Source: Acetobacteraceae bacterium (GTDB taxonomy: Bacteria > Pseudomonadota > Alphaproteobacteria > Acetobacterales > Acetobacteraceae). From it: 43,000 bases of DNA. Below are positions 15,541 to 23,712 of this stretch, piece after piece (positions within the stretch are counted from its first letter, which is position 1; each line of letters opens with the position of its first letter). The stretch is from contig JAIYDS010000145.1 of assembly GCA_027487385.1 (NCBI GenBank), positions 1 through 43,000 on the forward strand, in the 5' to 3' direction. Under the pieces are notes generated by a model. The model worked only from the letters and a program-made list of their open reading frames with translations, was not told the origin of the DNA and ran no database searches. Made by a program: the position numbers and the translations under genes.

Positions 15541-18471
15541 TCAGCCCTTGCGCGTCAGGGCCAGGCGCAGGGTGGCCCGCCCGGCTTCCCCCCCGGCCAG
15601 CGGCGGCAGGGGCTCGGCCGTCTCGGCCCGCAGCCGCGCCTCCAGCGCCAGCAGCCGGGCGGGGGTGAGGGCGCGGGCATCGCCGCCATGCGGCAGCATC
15701 AGCGCTTCGATCATCGCCAGGCGCGAGGCGACATCCGCTTCAGCCGCCCATTGCAGCGCGGCGAGGCGCAGCGGCGGCACGCTTCGATCCGACATTTCCA
15801 ACGCGATTTCCGCCGCGCCCTCGGCATCGGTGGTGAGGCTGAGCGGCAGCACCACCGCGCCCCCCGCCTCCGGCAGATGGGTGCGGCCGCCGGGGTGGCG
15901 CAATTCGCCGCTGGCGCCGGGGCGGATCTGCACATGCAGCAGCACACGCAGCGCGCCCGCTGCCTCGACCGGCACGCGGAAGCGCAGGATGGCATCGGGC
16001 GCCTGGGCGGCGACGCCATGGGCATCGGCCGACTGGCTCCAGCCCTCGGCCAGCAGGCTCAGCCAATCCTGGTCGGCCGCGCCGGCGCCGAAGAGGACGG
16101 CGCGGCCCGGCACCAGCGGTCGCTCCTGGCGGGCGCTGCCCGTGATCTCGGCCAGGGCCACGCGGATCGGCCGGCGCTCGCCCTCGGGGGGCGGGTCCTG
16201 CGGGCCATCCAGCACCACGCGCAACCGGGCGCGCCCGGCCGGCAGGTCCAGCGCCAGCATGGCGGGCTGGCCGGCTTGCAGCGGCGCCCATTGCAGCGGT
16301 GTGTCGCCCAGCGCGAGCCCGACGCGGTTGTCCGAGGCCCAGGGCACGGCCTGGAAGCGAAACCAGGCGCGCAATGGCTCGGCGCAGTCCAGTTCGAGCG
16401 TGCCAGAGGGGCCGATCAGCCAGGCGCCCGGCGCCTCGGGTGGCTCGAAGCCGGCGCCCAGCACCATGCCGAGCGCGAGGGGATCGGCCCCCTTCGCCTC
16501 GGTGGAGAAGTTCAGCGTCTGGCCGGGGGCCAGGCGCGGCGCCTCGGGCAGGGGGCGCTGCGGCGGGGGCGCGGCCATGCAGGCCCCCAGTTCCTCCAGG
16601 AAATGCCGCGTCACATCGGGCCAGCCGCGGGGGCGGAATTCGGCGCGCAGCCGGGCTTCGGCGGCGGCCAGCGCCGCACGGTCGCTCAGGAAATGCCGCA
16701 CCCGGGCCGCGATGTCGCGCGGGCTATAGGCGTCGATCGGCTCGGCGAAGCCGCCCGCCGCCTCGGGCGTCGCGCCCTCCATGGCGGCGAGGCAAAGCTT
16801 GCCGAGTGCCAGGGATTCGCCCACCGGCAGGCCCCAGCCCTCTGTGAAGGAGGGGAAGATGGTAAACAGGCAGCCGCGATAGAGCCCCTCCAGCTCGGGG
16901 TCGGAGACGCCATGGACCAGGCGGATGCGGCCATCCAGGAAATGCGTGGATTCCAGCTGGGCCATCAGGTCATCCACCCGCCATCCCGGCCGGCCGACCA
17001 GGATGAGCGGCGGCGGATCCAGGCCCTCCTTCAGCAGGATCTGCCAGGCCTGGAACAGGGCCAGGTGGTTCTTGCGGGATTCGATGGTGCCGACGCAGAG
17101 CACATAATCCTGGCCGCGCAGCGCCGCGATCGCTTCGGGAAAGGCCGCGGCATCGGGCTTGTCGGGCGGGCTGATCCGATGCGCCAATGGCATGGGGCGG
17201 ATCGGGATGGGCGGCGCCTCCAGCCCGGACCACTGCCGGCCCAGCTCGGCCGCCGTGAATTCCGAGATGGTCAGCGCAAAATCCCAGAGCCCCGCCGCCT
17301 CGGCCAGGCCCTGGCGGAAGGCCAGCACCGTGCCCTCGCTGGTGTGCTGCGGGTGGGTGAGGGGGATCAGGTCATAGACCAGCGCGCCGATGCGCAAGCC
17401 CGCCGCGCGCAGCCGCGCCAGCGCGGCGGGCACGCCCGCCCAGAACCAGAAGGCGCCCATGATGAAGAAGAGCCGGGCAGAGGGCAGATGCGCCACCAGG
17501 GCGCGGTCCATGGCGCCATTCACCAGCGCCTCGGCGCGCGGCAGATGGTGCGGTTCGTGCAGGCAATAGGCGATGATCGCCGCCATATCCTCGGCCGAAA
17601 GCGTCCAGAGCGGGCCGAAGCGCTCGGCCAGGAAGACGAAGCGGGCGCGGGCGGCGGCCTCGGGATCGGCCAGGATGCCCTCGGCGAGGCCGAGCTGGAC
17701 GCGCTGGATGCCGGTGGCGCGGCCGGTGTCGCGCAGCATCGTCAGCAGGTCGGTCACGTCGTAGAGGTGCGGGCCGCCGGGTTCGCCCGCCTCGGGCGGG
17801 ATGCCGCCGACGCGGCGGATGGCCTGCCAGTTCCGCCGCTCCGGCCGCAGCCGATGCGCTTCCAGCGCGGCGGCGATGGCCGCCCGCCGCTTGCCCGCCC
17901 GCAGCAACGCTTCCGCATGGGCGCGGTGCAGTGCCGGATCCTCCGGCGCGCGGGCGAGGTCAAGCTCCGCTTCCTGGACGCGGGCCAGCGCCTCGCGCTC
18001 GCGCTCCGAGATGACGCGCGGCGCGATGCCGGCGGGGCGGGGGCGCGCCTCGATCCCGGCCAGGGCGGCCAGCTCTTCCGCGGCGTGGTTGATGGGGGCG
18101 AGCTGGTCGGAGAGGGCATAGGCCGCCGCCGCCTCCTCCAGCCGCCCTTGCAGCTTCAGCGCATGGCCGAGCTGCAGCGGAATGTCATGGTCGCGCGGGC
18201 TGATTTCGCCGGCGCGGCGATAGGCCGCTTCGGCCGCGGCCAGGTCGCCGCCTTCCTTGCGGGCATGGCCGAGCTGGACCCAGATGCCCGCATCCTGGTC
18301 TCGCAGGGCCAGGTAGCGTTCATATTGCGCGGCCGCTTCGGCCCAGTCCCGCCGGTCACGCGCCGCATCTCCCGCGCCGCGCGCCGCGGCGGCCGCGGCA
18401 TCGGCGCGCTGGCGAGCCAGGGCGGCGAGGCGCGTGGCACGCCAGCGGGAGAGGAAGGCCAGGGGGTTCAG
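15541..18471 (-). CDS. TPR-GT4 fusion glycosyltransferase, abnormal start region
   Basis: I translated the open frame up to an in-frame TAA at 18487-18489. Upstream of the first conventional start (TTG, 17905-17907) lie 188 more codons that clearly encode TPR helices, for example WVQLGHARKEGGDLAAAEAA and LQLGHALKLQGRLEEAAAA (about residues 43-128). No ATG, GTG or TTG occurs in that stretch. The best start is CTG at 18469-18471, giving MNPLAFLSRWRATRL, with GGAG 7 nt upstream; total 976 residues. The GT4 module (about 235-600) has DVTDLL, GRATGIQRVQLGL and the E-x7-E motif EGWGLPVGE. About 300 beta-rich C-terminal residues are unassigned. Alternatives are a truncated protein from the TTG, or a nonsense change at codon 2 of an ATG-TAA pair at 18487-18492. 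Confidence 0.82.
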   Translation of the reverse strand: MNPLAFLSRWRATRLAALARQRADAAAAAARGAGDAARDRRDWAEAAAQYERYLALRDQDAGIWVQLGHARKEGGDLAAAEAAYRRAGEISPRDHDIPLQLGHALKLQGRLEEAAAAYALSDQLAPINHAAEELAALAGIEARPRPAGIAPRVISEREREALARVQEAELDLARAPEDPALHRAHAEALLRAGKRRAAIAAALEAHRLRPERRNWQAIRRVGGIPPEAGEPGGPHLYDVTDLLTMLRDTGRATGIQRVQLGLAEGILADPEAAARARFVFLAERFGPLWTLSAEDMAAIIAYCLHEPHHLPRAEALVNGAMDRALVAHLPSARLFFIMGAFWFWAGVPAALARLRAAGLRIGALVYDLIPLTHPQHTSEGTVLAFRQGLAEAAGLWDFALTISEFTAAELGRQWSGLEAPPIPIRPMPLAHRISPPDKPDAAAFPEAIAALRGQDYVLCVGTIESRKNHLALFQAWQILLKEGLDPPPLILVGRPGWRVDDLMAQLESTHFLDGRIRLVHGVSDPELEGLYRGCLFTIFPSFTEGWGLPVGESLALGKLCLAAMEGATPEAAGGFAEPIDAYSPRDIAARVRHFLSDRAALAAAEARLRAEFRPRGWPDVTRHFLEELGACMAAPPPQRPLPEAPRLAPGQTLNFSTEAKGADPLALGMVLGAGFEPPEAPGAWLIGPSGTLELDCAEPLRAWFRFQAVPWASDNRVGLALGDTPLQWAPLQAGQPAMLALDLPAGRARLRVVLDGPQDPPPEGERRPIRVALAEITGSARQERPLVPGRAVLFGAGAADQDWLSLLAEGWSQSADAHGVAAQAPDAILRFRVPVEAAGALRVLLHVQIRPGASGELRHPGGRTHLPEAGGAVVLPLSLTTDAEGAAEIALEMSDRSVPPLRLAALQWAAEADVASRLAMIEALMLPHGGDARALTPARLLALEARLRAETAEPLPPLAGGEAGRATLRLALTRKG

Positions 18472-18534
18472 GGCGTTGCTCCGGGGTTACATGTCATTCC
18501 CCCACGGAGCGCCCGCCCGTCAAGCATGCCCCCT

Positions 18535-19413
18535 TCAGCCGCGACGGTTCACCAGGGCGTCGTAATCCTTCATCAGTGTCTCGGTGATGGCGCCGGGCGT
18601 GAAGTCCCGCTCGCCGATGCGGCGCACCGGCGTCACCTCGGCCGCCGTGCCGGCGAGGAAGACCTCGGTGGCCTTGGCCAGTTCGTCGGGGTGGATCACC
18701 CGCTCCACCACCTTCATCTGGCGCTTCTCGGCCAGGCTCATCACGGTGCGGCGGGTGATGCCGTCCAGGAAGCAGGTGGGCTTGGGGGTGTGCACCTCGC
18801 CATCCATCACGAAGAAGGCATTGGCGCCGGTGGCCTCGGCCAGGTCCCCCTTCCAGTCGAGCATCATGGCGTCATCCGCGCCCTGGTCCATGGCGGCTTC
18901 CTTGCTCATGGTGCCGATCATGTAGAGGCCGGCGGCCTTGCTGGCGGTCGGTGCCGTCTCGGGGTGCGGGCGGCGCCACTTGGCCATGGCGAGGTTTACG
19001 CCCTTCATGCGCTGCTCCACCCCGAAATAGGCGCCCCATTCCCAGACGGCGATGGCGAGCTGCACCGTGGTGGCCTTGGCCGCCACACCCATCTCCTCCG
19101 CGCCGCGCCAGGCGATGGGGCGGACATAGGCGTTGGTCAGGCCATTGCGGCGGATGGTCTCGTTGCAGGCATCGTCGATCTCCTGCGCCGTGTAGGGGAT
19201 CTCGAAGCCCAGGATGCGGCCGGACTGGATCAGCCGCTCGGTGTGCTCGCGCAGCTTGAAGATTTCACCCGCATAGCAGCGTTCGCCCTCGAAGACGGCC
19301 GAGGCATAATGCAGACCATGAGAAAGGACGTGCAGCTTGGAGTCGCGCCAGGGGCGGAATTCGCCATTCCACCAGATCACGCCGTCGCGGTCGTCGAAGG
19401 GAACCAGGGCCAT
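18535..19413 (-). CDS. ilvE: Branched-chain amino acid aminotransferase
   Basis: PLP-dependent class IV transaminase that makes leucine, isoleucine and valine from their 2-keto acids with glutamate. The 292-residue protein has the family start VIWWNGEF and SHGLHYASAVFEG, the Schiff-base lysine K159 in ASKAAGLY, and EATGANAFFV plus TPVRRIGE in the PLP-phosphate pocket. Length is normal. The ATG at 19413 follows GGAGG by 5 nt. A good sigma-70-like promoter lies 80-110 nt upstream, and the gene is divergent from the MarR regulator. ilvA is also in the window but 12 kb away. Confidence 0.95.
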   Translation of the reverse strand: MALVPFDDRDGVIWWNGEFRPWRDSKLHVLSHGLHYASAVFEGERCYAGEIFKLREHTERLIQSGRILGFEIPYTAQEIDDACNETIRRNGLTNAYVRPIAWRGAEEMGVAAKATTVQLAIAVWEWGAYFGVEQRMKGVNLAMAKWRRPHPETAPTASKAAGLYMIGTMSKEAAMDQGADDAMMLDWKGDLAEATGANAFFVMDGEVHTPKPTCFLDGITRRTVMSLAEKRQMKVVERVIHPDELAKATEVFLAGTAAEVTPVRRIGERDFTPGAITETLMKDYDALVNRRG

Positions 19414-19494
19414 GTGTCCTCCATTGCGCCGATTGAGACCCGAACGGAATGCCGGGGGATGGATTGGCGCATCATCCTGTCGCGTTGCAGGTTC

Positions 19495-19524
19495 TTTGTA
19501 GAATGACTGGAAAAAATGTGTCAA
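19495..19524 (-). promoter_or_regulatory. Candidate sigma-70 promoter of ilvE
   Basis: On the minus strand TTGACA (19524-19519) is followed by an 18-nt spacer and TACAAA (19500-19495), predicting transcription start near 19488 and a leader of about 75 nt. The -35 is a perfect consensus match in otherwise GC-rich DNA. It overlaps the possible 5' end of the divergent MarR gene, so that regulator could act here. Confidence 0.55.
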
Positions 19525-19547
19525 TGAAGCTGACCGAAAGCGGAAAC

Positions 19548-20159
19548 ATGGCTGCCATGCCGGAAGCACCGAAGTCCGATCAGGCCCGTGCCCCCAGCAC
19601 CGCGACACCGGGGGGCACGCGGAGCCTGTTGTTCCTGCGCGAGGAGGAGCTGCGCCTGGCGCAGGACCTGCTCTATTTCGGCTATCGCGACTTCACGGCG
19701 GGGGCGGACCGCATCCTCGCCACGCTGGAAATGGGCCGGGCGCATCACCGCGTGCTGCACTTCGTCGGCCGCGCGCCGGGCATCAAGGTGGGCGACCTGC
19801 TGGCCATCCTGGACATCACCAAGCAGTCGCTCGGCCGCGTGCTGCAACCGATGATCGAGCAGGGCTATGTCCGGCAATCCCCGGGCCTGACCGACAAGCG
19901 CCAGCGCCTTCTGAGCCTGACCGAGCAGGGCATGGCGCTGGAGCGCCGGCTTTTCGATGCCCAAAGGGAATGGGTCCTGCGCGCCTATCGCGAGGCCGGG
20001 CCCCAGGCGGTGGAGGGCTTCCGCCAGGTGATGCGCGGGCTGATGGGCCCCGAGGCACGGCAGCAATTCGAGGCGCTGGAACGCGCCGCCGCCCCCGGCC
20101 GCACCACTCCCGCCTTTTCGCCCCACCCAGGCCCTCGCCCCGAGACGAGAGGAGGCTGA
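19548..20159 (+). CDS. MarR family transcriptional regulator
   Basis: Winged-helix regulator of about 203 residues. The DNA-binding core reads HHRVLHFVGRAPGIKVGDLL, LDITKQSLGRVLQPMIEQGY and LTDKRQRLLSLTEQG (recognition helix and wing), with a helical C-terminal dimerisation part. The start is uncertain: in-frame ATGs lie at 19503, 19524 and 19548, and the first ~20 residues are low complexity. I chose 19548 because the ilvE promoter overlaps the earlier two and a GGA precedes this one. It lies 2 nt upstream of the response-regulator gene, so this regulator and the two-component pair form one operon. Confidence 0.88.
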   Translation: MAAMPEAPKSDQARAPSTATPGGTRSLLFLREEELRLAQDLLYFGYRDFTAGADRILATLEMGRAHHRVLHFVGRAPGIKVGDLLAILDITKQSLGRVLQPMIEQGYVRQSPGLTDKRQRLLSLTEQGMALERRLFDAQREWVLRAYREAGPQAVEGFRQVMRGLMGPEARQQFEALERAAAPGRTTPAFSPHPGPRPETRGG

Positions 20160-20161
20160 CC

Positions 20162-20866
20162 ATGGCCGAGATGAATGCCGATATCCTGGTGGTGGATGAC
20201 GATGCGCGGCTGCGCGCCCTGCTGCAGCGCTTCCTGACCGAGCAGGGCCATCGCGTCGCCGTCGCCGCCGATGCCGCCGAGGCACGCGCGGCGATCGACG
20301 CCATGGCCTTCGACCTGCTGGTTCTGGATGTGATGATGCCCGGCGAGACCGGGCTGCAACTGGCCGAGCACCTCCGCGCCGAGGGGCATGAGACGCCCAT
20401 CCTCATGCTGACCGCGCGCGGCGATCCGGATGACCGGGTGGCGGGTTTCGAGCATGGCGCCGATGACTATCTGGCCAAGCCCTTTGACCCGCGGGAATTG
20501 GCGCTGCGCATCCGCACCATCCTGCGGCGCGTCACCCGCCCCGCGCCGCCCGCCGCCCTGCCCGAAGGGCCGATGCAGCTCGGCCAACGCTGGTTCGACG
20601 CCGAGCGCTGCGAGCTGCGCGGCCCGGACGGCACCCAGCGCCTGACGGGTGGCGAGGCCGCGCTGCTCACCGCGCTGGCCCGCCGCGCGGGCGAGGTGCT
20701 CTCGCGCGAGGAGATCGCCGTCGCACTCGGCACGCCCGAGGCGGGCGAGCGGAGCGTGGATGTGCAGGTGACGCGGCTGCGCCGGAAGATCGAGGCCGAC
20801 CCGCGGGAGCCGCGCTTCCTGCACACCATCCGCCACAAGGGCTATGTGCTGAGGCCCGGGCCATGA
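20162..20866 (+). CDS. OmpR-family response regulator
   Basis: A 234-residue two-domain regulator. The receiver domain has the acidic pair in VVDDDARL, the phosphorylated Asp56 in LVLDVMMPGETG and Lys106 in LAKPFDPREL. The C-terminal winged-helix domain ends RSVDVQVTRLRRKIEADP followed by IRHKGYVL. GAGGAGG sits just upstream of the ATG. The partner kinase follows after 24 nt. The stimulus is unknown; the pairing with an upstream MarR gene is one I associate with Rhodospirillales genomes. Confidence 0.95.
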   Translation: MAEMNADILVVDDDARLRALLQRFLTEQGHRVAVAADAAEARAAIDAMAFDLLVLDVMMPGETGLQLAEHLRAEGHETPILMLTARGDPDDRVAGFEHGADDYLAKPFDPRELALRIRTILRRVTRPAPPAALPEGPMQLGQRWFDAERCELRGPDGTQRLTGGEAALLTALARRAGEVLSREEIAVALGTPEAGERSVDVQVTRLRRKIEADPREPRFLHTIRHKGYVLRPGP

Positions 20867-20890
20867 GGCGGGCGCCGTGAGGCGAAGCCC

Positions 20891-22240
20891 GTGAAGCGCC
20901 TCGACAAGCCGGCGCTGCGCCGCGCCGGCGGGCTGTTGCCGCGCGGCCTGCTGGCACGCACCCTGCTGATCATGCTGCTGCCGCTGATCGTCGTGCAGGG
21001 CGTGGCGCTCCAGCTCTTCTATGGCGGCCATCTGGACGTGATCTCGCGGCGGCTTTCGGCCGGGCTCGCCGGCGATGTCGCCTTCGTCGCGCATCTGGTG
21101 GACCACGCGCCCGAGGCGGCGCGGGCGCAGATCCTGCGCGAGGGGAATTGGCGGCTCGGCCTTTCGCTCGGCTTCCAGCCGGGCGAGCAGCTGGGCACGC
21201 CCCCCGCGCGCCCCGCCTGGATGCCCTTCCTGCCGCTGGAGGAAGACCTGGACCACGCGCTGCGCGAGCGGATGAACTTCGCCTTCGACGCCGATTGGCA
21301 CAGCGACCCCCAGGCCATCGTCATCCGCGTTCAGACGACGACGGGGCTGCTCTCGGTCGAGGCGCCGCGCAAGCGGCTGTTCAGCACCACGCTTTACGTC
21401 TTCGTGCTGTGGCTGGTGGGCTCGGCCGTGCTGCTCGCCGGCATTGCCATCATCTTCATGAAGAACCAGGTGCGCGCCATCCGCCGCCTGGCCGAGGCGG
21501 CCGAGTCCTTCGGCCTGGGGCGCGACACGGCGCCCATCAAGCCCGAAGGCGCGCGCGAGGTGCGCCAGGCTGCACTCGCCTTCAACGCCATGCAGGGCCG
21601 CATCCTGCGCTTCGTGAACCAGCGCACCGAGATGCTGGCCGGCATCAGCCATGACCTGCGCACACCGTTGACGCGCATGCGGCTGGCCATTGCGATGCTG
21701 CCGCGCTCGGCCGAGACGGCGGAGGATCTGGAGGCGCTGAACCAGGACCTCGAAGAGATGGAGCGCATGGTCGAGACCTATCTCGCCTTCGCCCGCGGCG
21801 AGGGGATCGAGGCGCCCCGCCCCTCCGACCTGGTGGAGCTGGTGGAGGAAATGGCGACCAAGGCGCGCCGCAGCGGGGCGAATGTGGCGCTGGCCCTGCC
21901 CGAGGCGCTCACCCTGCCGCTGCGCGCCGATGCGCTGAAGCGGGCGCTGGGCAATCTGCTGGACAATGCGCGGCGGCACGCGCGGCGCATCGCCATCGGG
22001 CTGGCGCCGGTGCAGGAGGGCGGGCGGCATTGGGCGGAGCTGACGGTGGATGATGACGGGCCGGGCATCCCGGCGGCCGACCGGGCCGAGGCGTTCCGCC
22101 CCTTCAGCTCGGGTTCGGCCACGGGCACGGGGTTGGGCCTCGCCATCGCGCGGGACATTGTGCGCGCGCATGGGGGGGAGATCCTGCTGGAAGAGAGCCC
22201 GATGGGGGGGCTTCGGGCGCGGATGCGGCTCCCCGTTTAG
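20891..22240 (+). CDS. Membrane sensor histidine kinase (EnvZ-like)
   Basis: A 449-residue kinase with a GTG start. Transmembrane helices lie at about 24-44 and 165-190, enclosing a periplasmic sensor of some 120 residues. A HAMP linker (191-243) follows, then the dimerisation/phosphoacceptor helix with His254 in GISHDLRTPLTRMRL. The ATPase has an N box (NLLDNA, 355-360), a G1 box (DDDGPGIP) and a G2 box (GTGLGLAIA). All catalytic features are intact. It phosphorylates the response regulator encoded just upstream. Similarity in layout to EnvZ suggests envelope or osmotic sensing, but this is not shown. Confidence 0.94.
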   Translation: MKRLDKPALRRAGGLLPRGLLARTLLIMLLPLIVVQGVALQLFYGGHLDVISRRLSAGLAGDVAFVAHLVDHAPEAARAQILREGNWRLGLSLGFQPGEQLGTPPARPAWMPFLPLEEDLDHALRERMNFAFDADWHSDPQAIVIRVQTTTGLLSVEAPRKRLFSTTLYVFVLWLVGSAVLLAGIAIIFMKNQVRAIRRLAEAAESFGLGRDTAPIKPEGAREVRQAALAFNAMQGRILRFVNQRTEMLAGISHDLRTPLTRMRLAIAMLPRSAETAEDLEALNQDLEEMERMVETYLAFARGEGIEAPRPSDLVELVEEMATKARRSGANVALALPEALTLPLRADALKRALGNLLDNARRHARRIAIGLAPVQEGGRHWAELTVDDDGPGIPAADRAEAFRPFSSGSATGTGLGLAIARDIVRAHGGEILLEESPMGGLRARMRLPV

Positions 22241-22244
22241 AAGA

Positions 22245-22286
22245 GAAAGGGCCTCCGGCGGCTGGGGCCGAAAGGCCCCAGACCCC
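22245..22286 (-). repeat. GGGGTCTG intergenic repeat, copy 2, inverted
   Basis: The same module as at 4446 (stem CTGGGGCC-GAAA-GGCCCCAG at 22262-22281, flanked by GCCTCCGGCGG) in opposite orientation, right after the kinase stop. The pyrimidine run (CCCTTTCTCTT) is on the minus strand, so it is not a canonical terminator for the plus-strand kinase mRNA, although the hairpin could still stabilise the 3' end. Confidence 0.7.
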
Positions 22287-22386
22287 AGGAATGGGCTGAC
22301 TTGCATGGCTGGGCTGCGTGCGGGATGGCTGAAACCAGCGAGGCCGGCACGCCAAATGCCGGTGAGATGGCGAGGGTTTCGAACAC

Positions 22387-23712
22387 ATGGCGCAACGTCA
22401 GCTGCATCTTGGGGCCTTCATGCGGCCCGTCGTCATCCACACCGGCGGCTGGCGTTATCCGGGCGCCTGGCCGGGCGCGAATTTCAGCTTTCCGCAGCTC
22501 AAGCAACTCATCCAGAAGCTGGAGGCGGGCAAGTTCGACGCCTTCTTCATGGCGGATCACCTGGCCCTGCTGAACATGCCCATCGAGGCGCTGCGCCGCT
22601 CCCACACCGTCACGAGCTTCGACCCGTTGACCCTGCTGCCCGCACTCGCCGCCGTGACCGAGCGCATCGGGCTGATCGCGACCGCGAGCACGACCTACAA
22701 CGACCCCTATCATGTGGCGCGGAAATTCGCCTCGCTGGACCATATCTCCAATGGCCGCGCGGGCTGGAACCTGGTCACCACCGCGAACCCCGACGCCGCG
22801 CAGAATTTCGGGCAGGACGCGCATATGGCGCATGGCGAGCGCTACAAGCGCGCCCGCGAATTCTACGATGTCGTGACCGGGCTGTGGGACAGCTTCGCCG
22901 ATGACGCCTTCATCCGCGACGCCGAGAGCGGAATCTTCTGGGATCCCGCCCGGATGCATGTGCTGAACCATGTGGGCCCCGAGCTTTCCGTGCGCGGCCC
23001 GCTCAACGTGGCCCGCCCGGTGCAGGGCTGGCCCGTCATCGTGCAGGCCGGCGCTTCCGATGCCGGGCGGCAGATCGCGGCCGAAACCGCCGAGATGGTC
23101 TTCGCCGCCGGCGGCCCCATCGCCGATGCGCAGGCCTTCTACGCCGATGTGAAGGGCCGCGCCGCCGCGCTCGGCCGCAACCCGGATCACCTCAAGATCC
23201 TGCCCGGCGCGCTGGTCGTGGTCGGCGCCACGCTCGAGGAGGCACGCGCCAAGCGGGCCCTGCTGGACAGCCTGGTGCATGAGGAAAGCGCCATCGGCGC
23301 CTTGTCCATCGCGCTCGGCGTGGATGCCCGTGCCTTCGACCCCGATGGGCCGCTGCCCGAAATCCCGGAGACGGAGGCCAGCAAATCCGGCCGCGAGCGC
23401 GCCATCGCCATGGCCCGGCGCGAAAACCTGACGGTGCGCCAATTGGCGCAGCGCCTGGGCGGCTATGGCGGCGCGGCGATGGTCGGCACGCCCGCCAGCA
23501 TCGCCGATGAGATGCAGGAATGGCTGGAGACGCGCGCCTGCGATGGCTTCAACATCATGTTCCCCTATGTGCCCGGGGGCCTCGTGGATTTCGTCGAGCA
23601 AGTGGTGCCGGAACTGCAACGCCGCGGCCTGTTCCGGAGGGAATATGAGGGCACGACCTTGCGCGAGCATCTGGGCCTGCCGCGCCCGGGCAACCGCTTC
23701 TTTCCCGAGTAG
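22387..23712 (+). CDS. NtaA/SnaA/DszA-type FMN-dependent monooxygenase
   Basis: Luciferase-like TIM-barrel oxygenase of 441 residues that uses FMNH2 supplied by a separate reductase. Recognisable features are HTGGWRYPGAW, KFDAFFMADHLAL, ATASTTYNDPYHVARKFASL, DHISNGRAGWNLVTT (the family signature region), FGQDAHMAHGERYKRA and PVIVQAGASDAGR. Length fits the nitrilotriacetate monooxygenase subgroup, but the substrate (aminopolycarboxylate, alkylsulfonate or other organosulfur compound) cannot be assigned. The stop codon abuts that of the convergent MFS gene with no spacer. No flavin reductase is nearby. Confidence 0.9.
   Translation: MAQRQLHLGAFMRPVVIHTGGWRYPGAWPGANFSFPQLKQLIQKLEAGKFDAFFMADHLALLNMPIEALRRSHTVTSFDPLTLLPALAAVTERIGLIATASTTYNDPYHVARKFASLDHISNGRAGWNLVTTANPDAAQNFGQDAHMAHGERYKRAREFYDVVTGLWDSFADDAFIRDAESGIFWDPARMHVLNHVGPELSVRGPLNVARPVQGWPVIVQAGASDAGRQIAAETAEMVFAAGGPIADAQAFYADVKGRAAALGRNPDHLKILPGALVVVGATLEEARAKRALLDSLVHEESAIGALSIALGVDARAFDPDGPLPEIPETEASKSGRERAIAMARRENLTVRQLAQRLGGYGGAAMVGTPASIADEMQEWLETRACDGFNIMFPYVPGGLVDFVEQVVPELQRRGLFRREYEGTTLREHLGLPRPGNRFFPE

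Noticed and set aside
14719-19506. An open plus-strand frame of about 1595 codons antisense to both large glycosyltransferases and ilvE.
   Set aside because: Its product is dominated by Gln, His, Gly and Arg repeats with no domain. The minus-strand genes it covers have clear families. This is the usual antisense artefact of GC-rich coding DNA.
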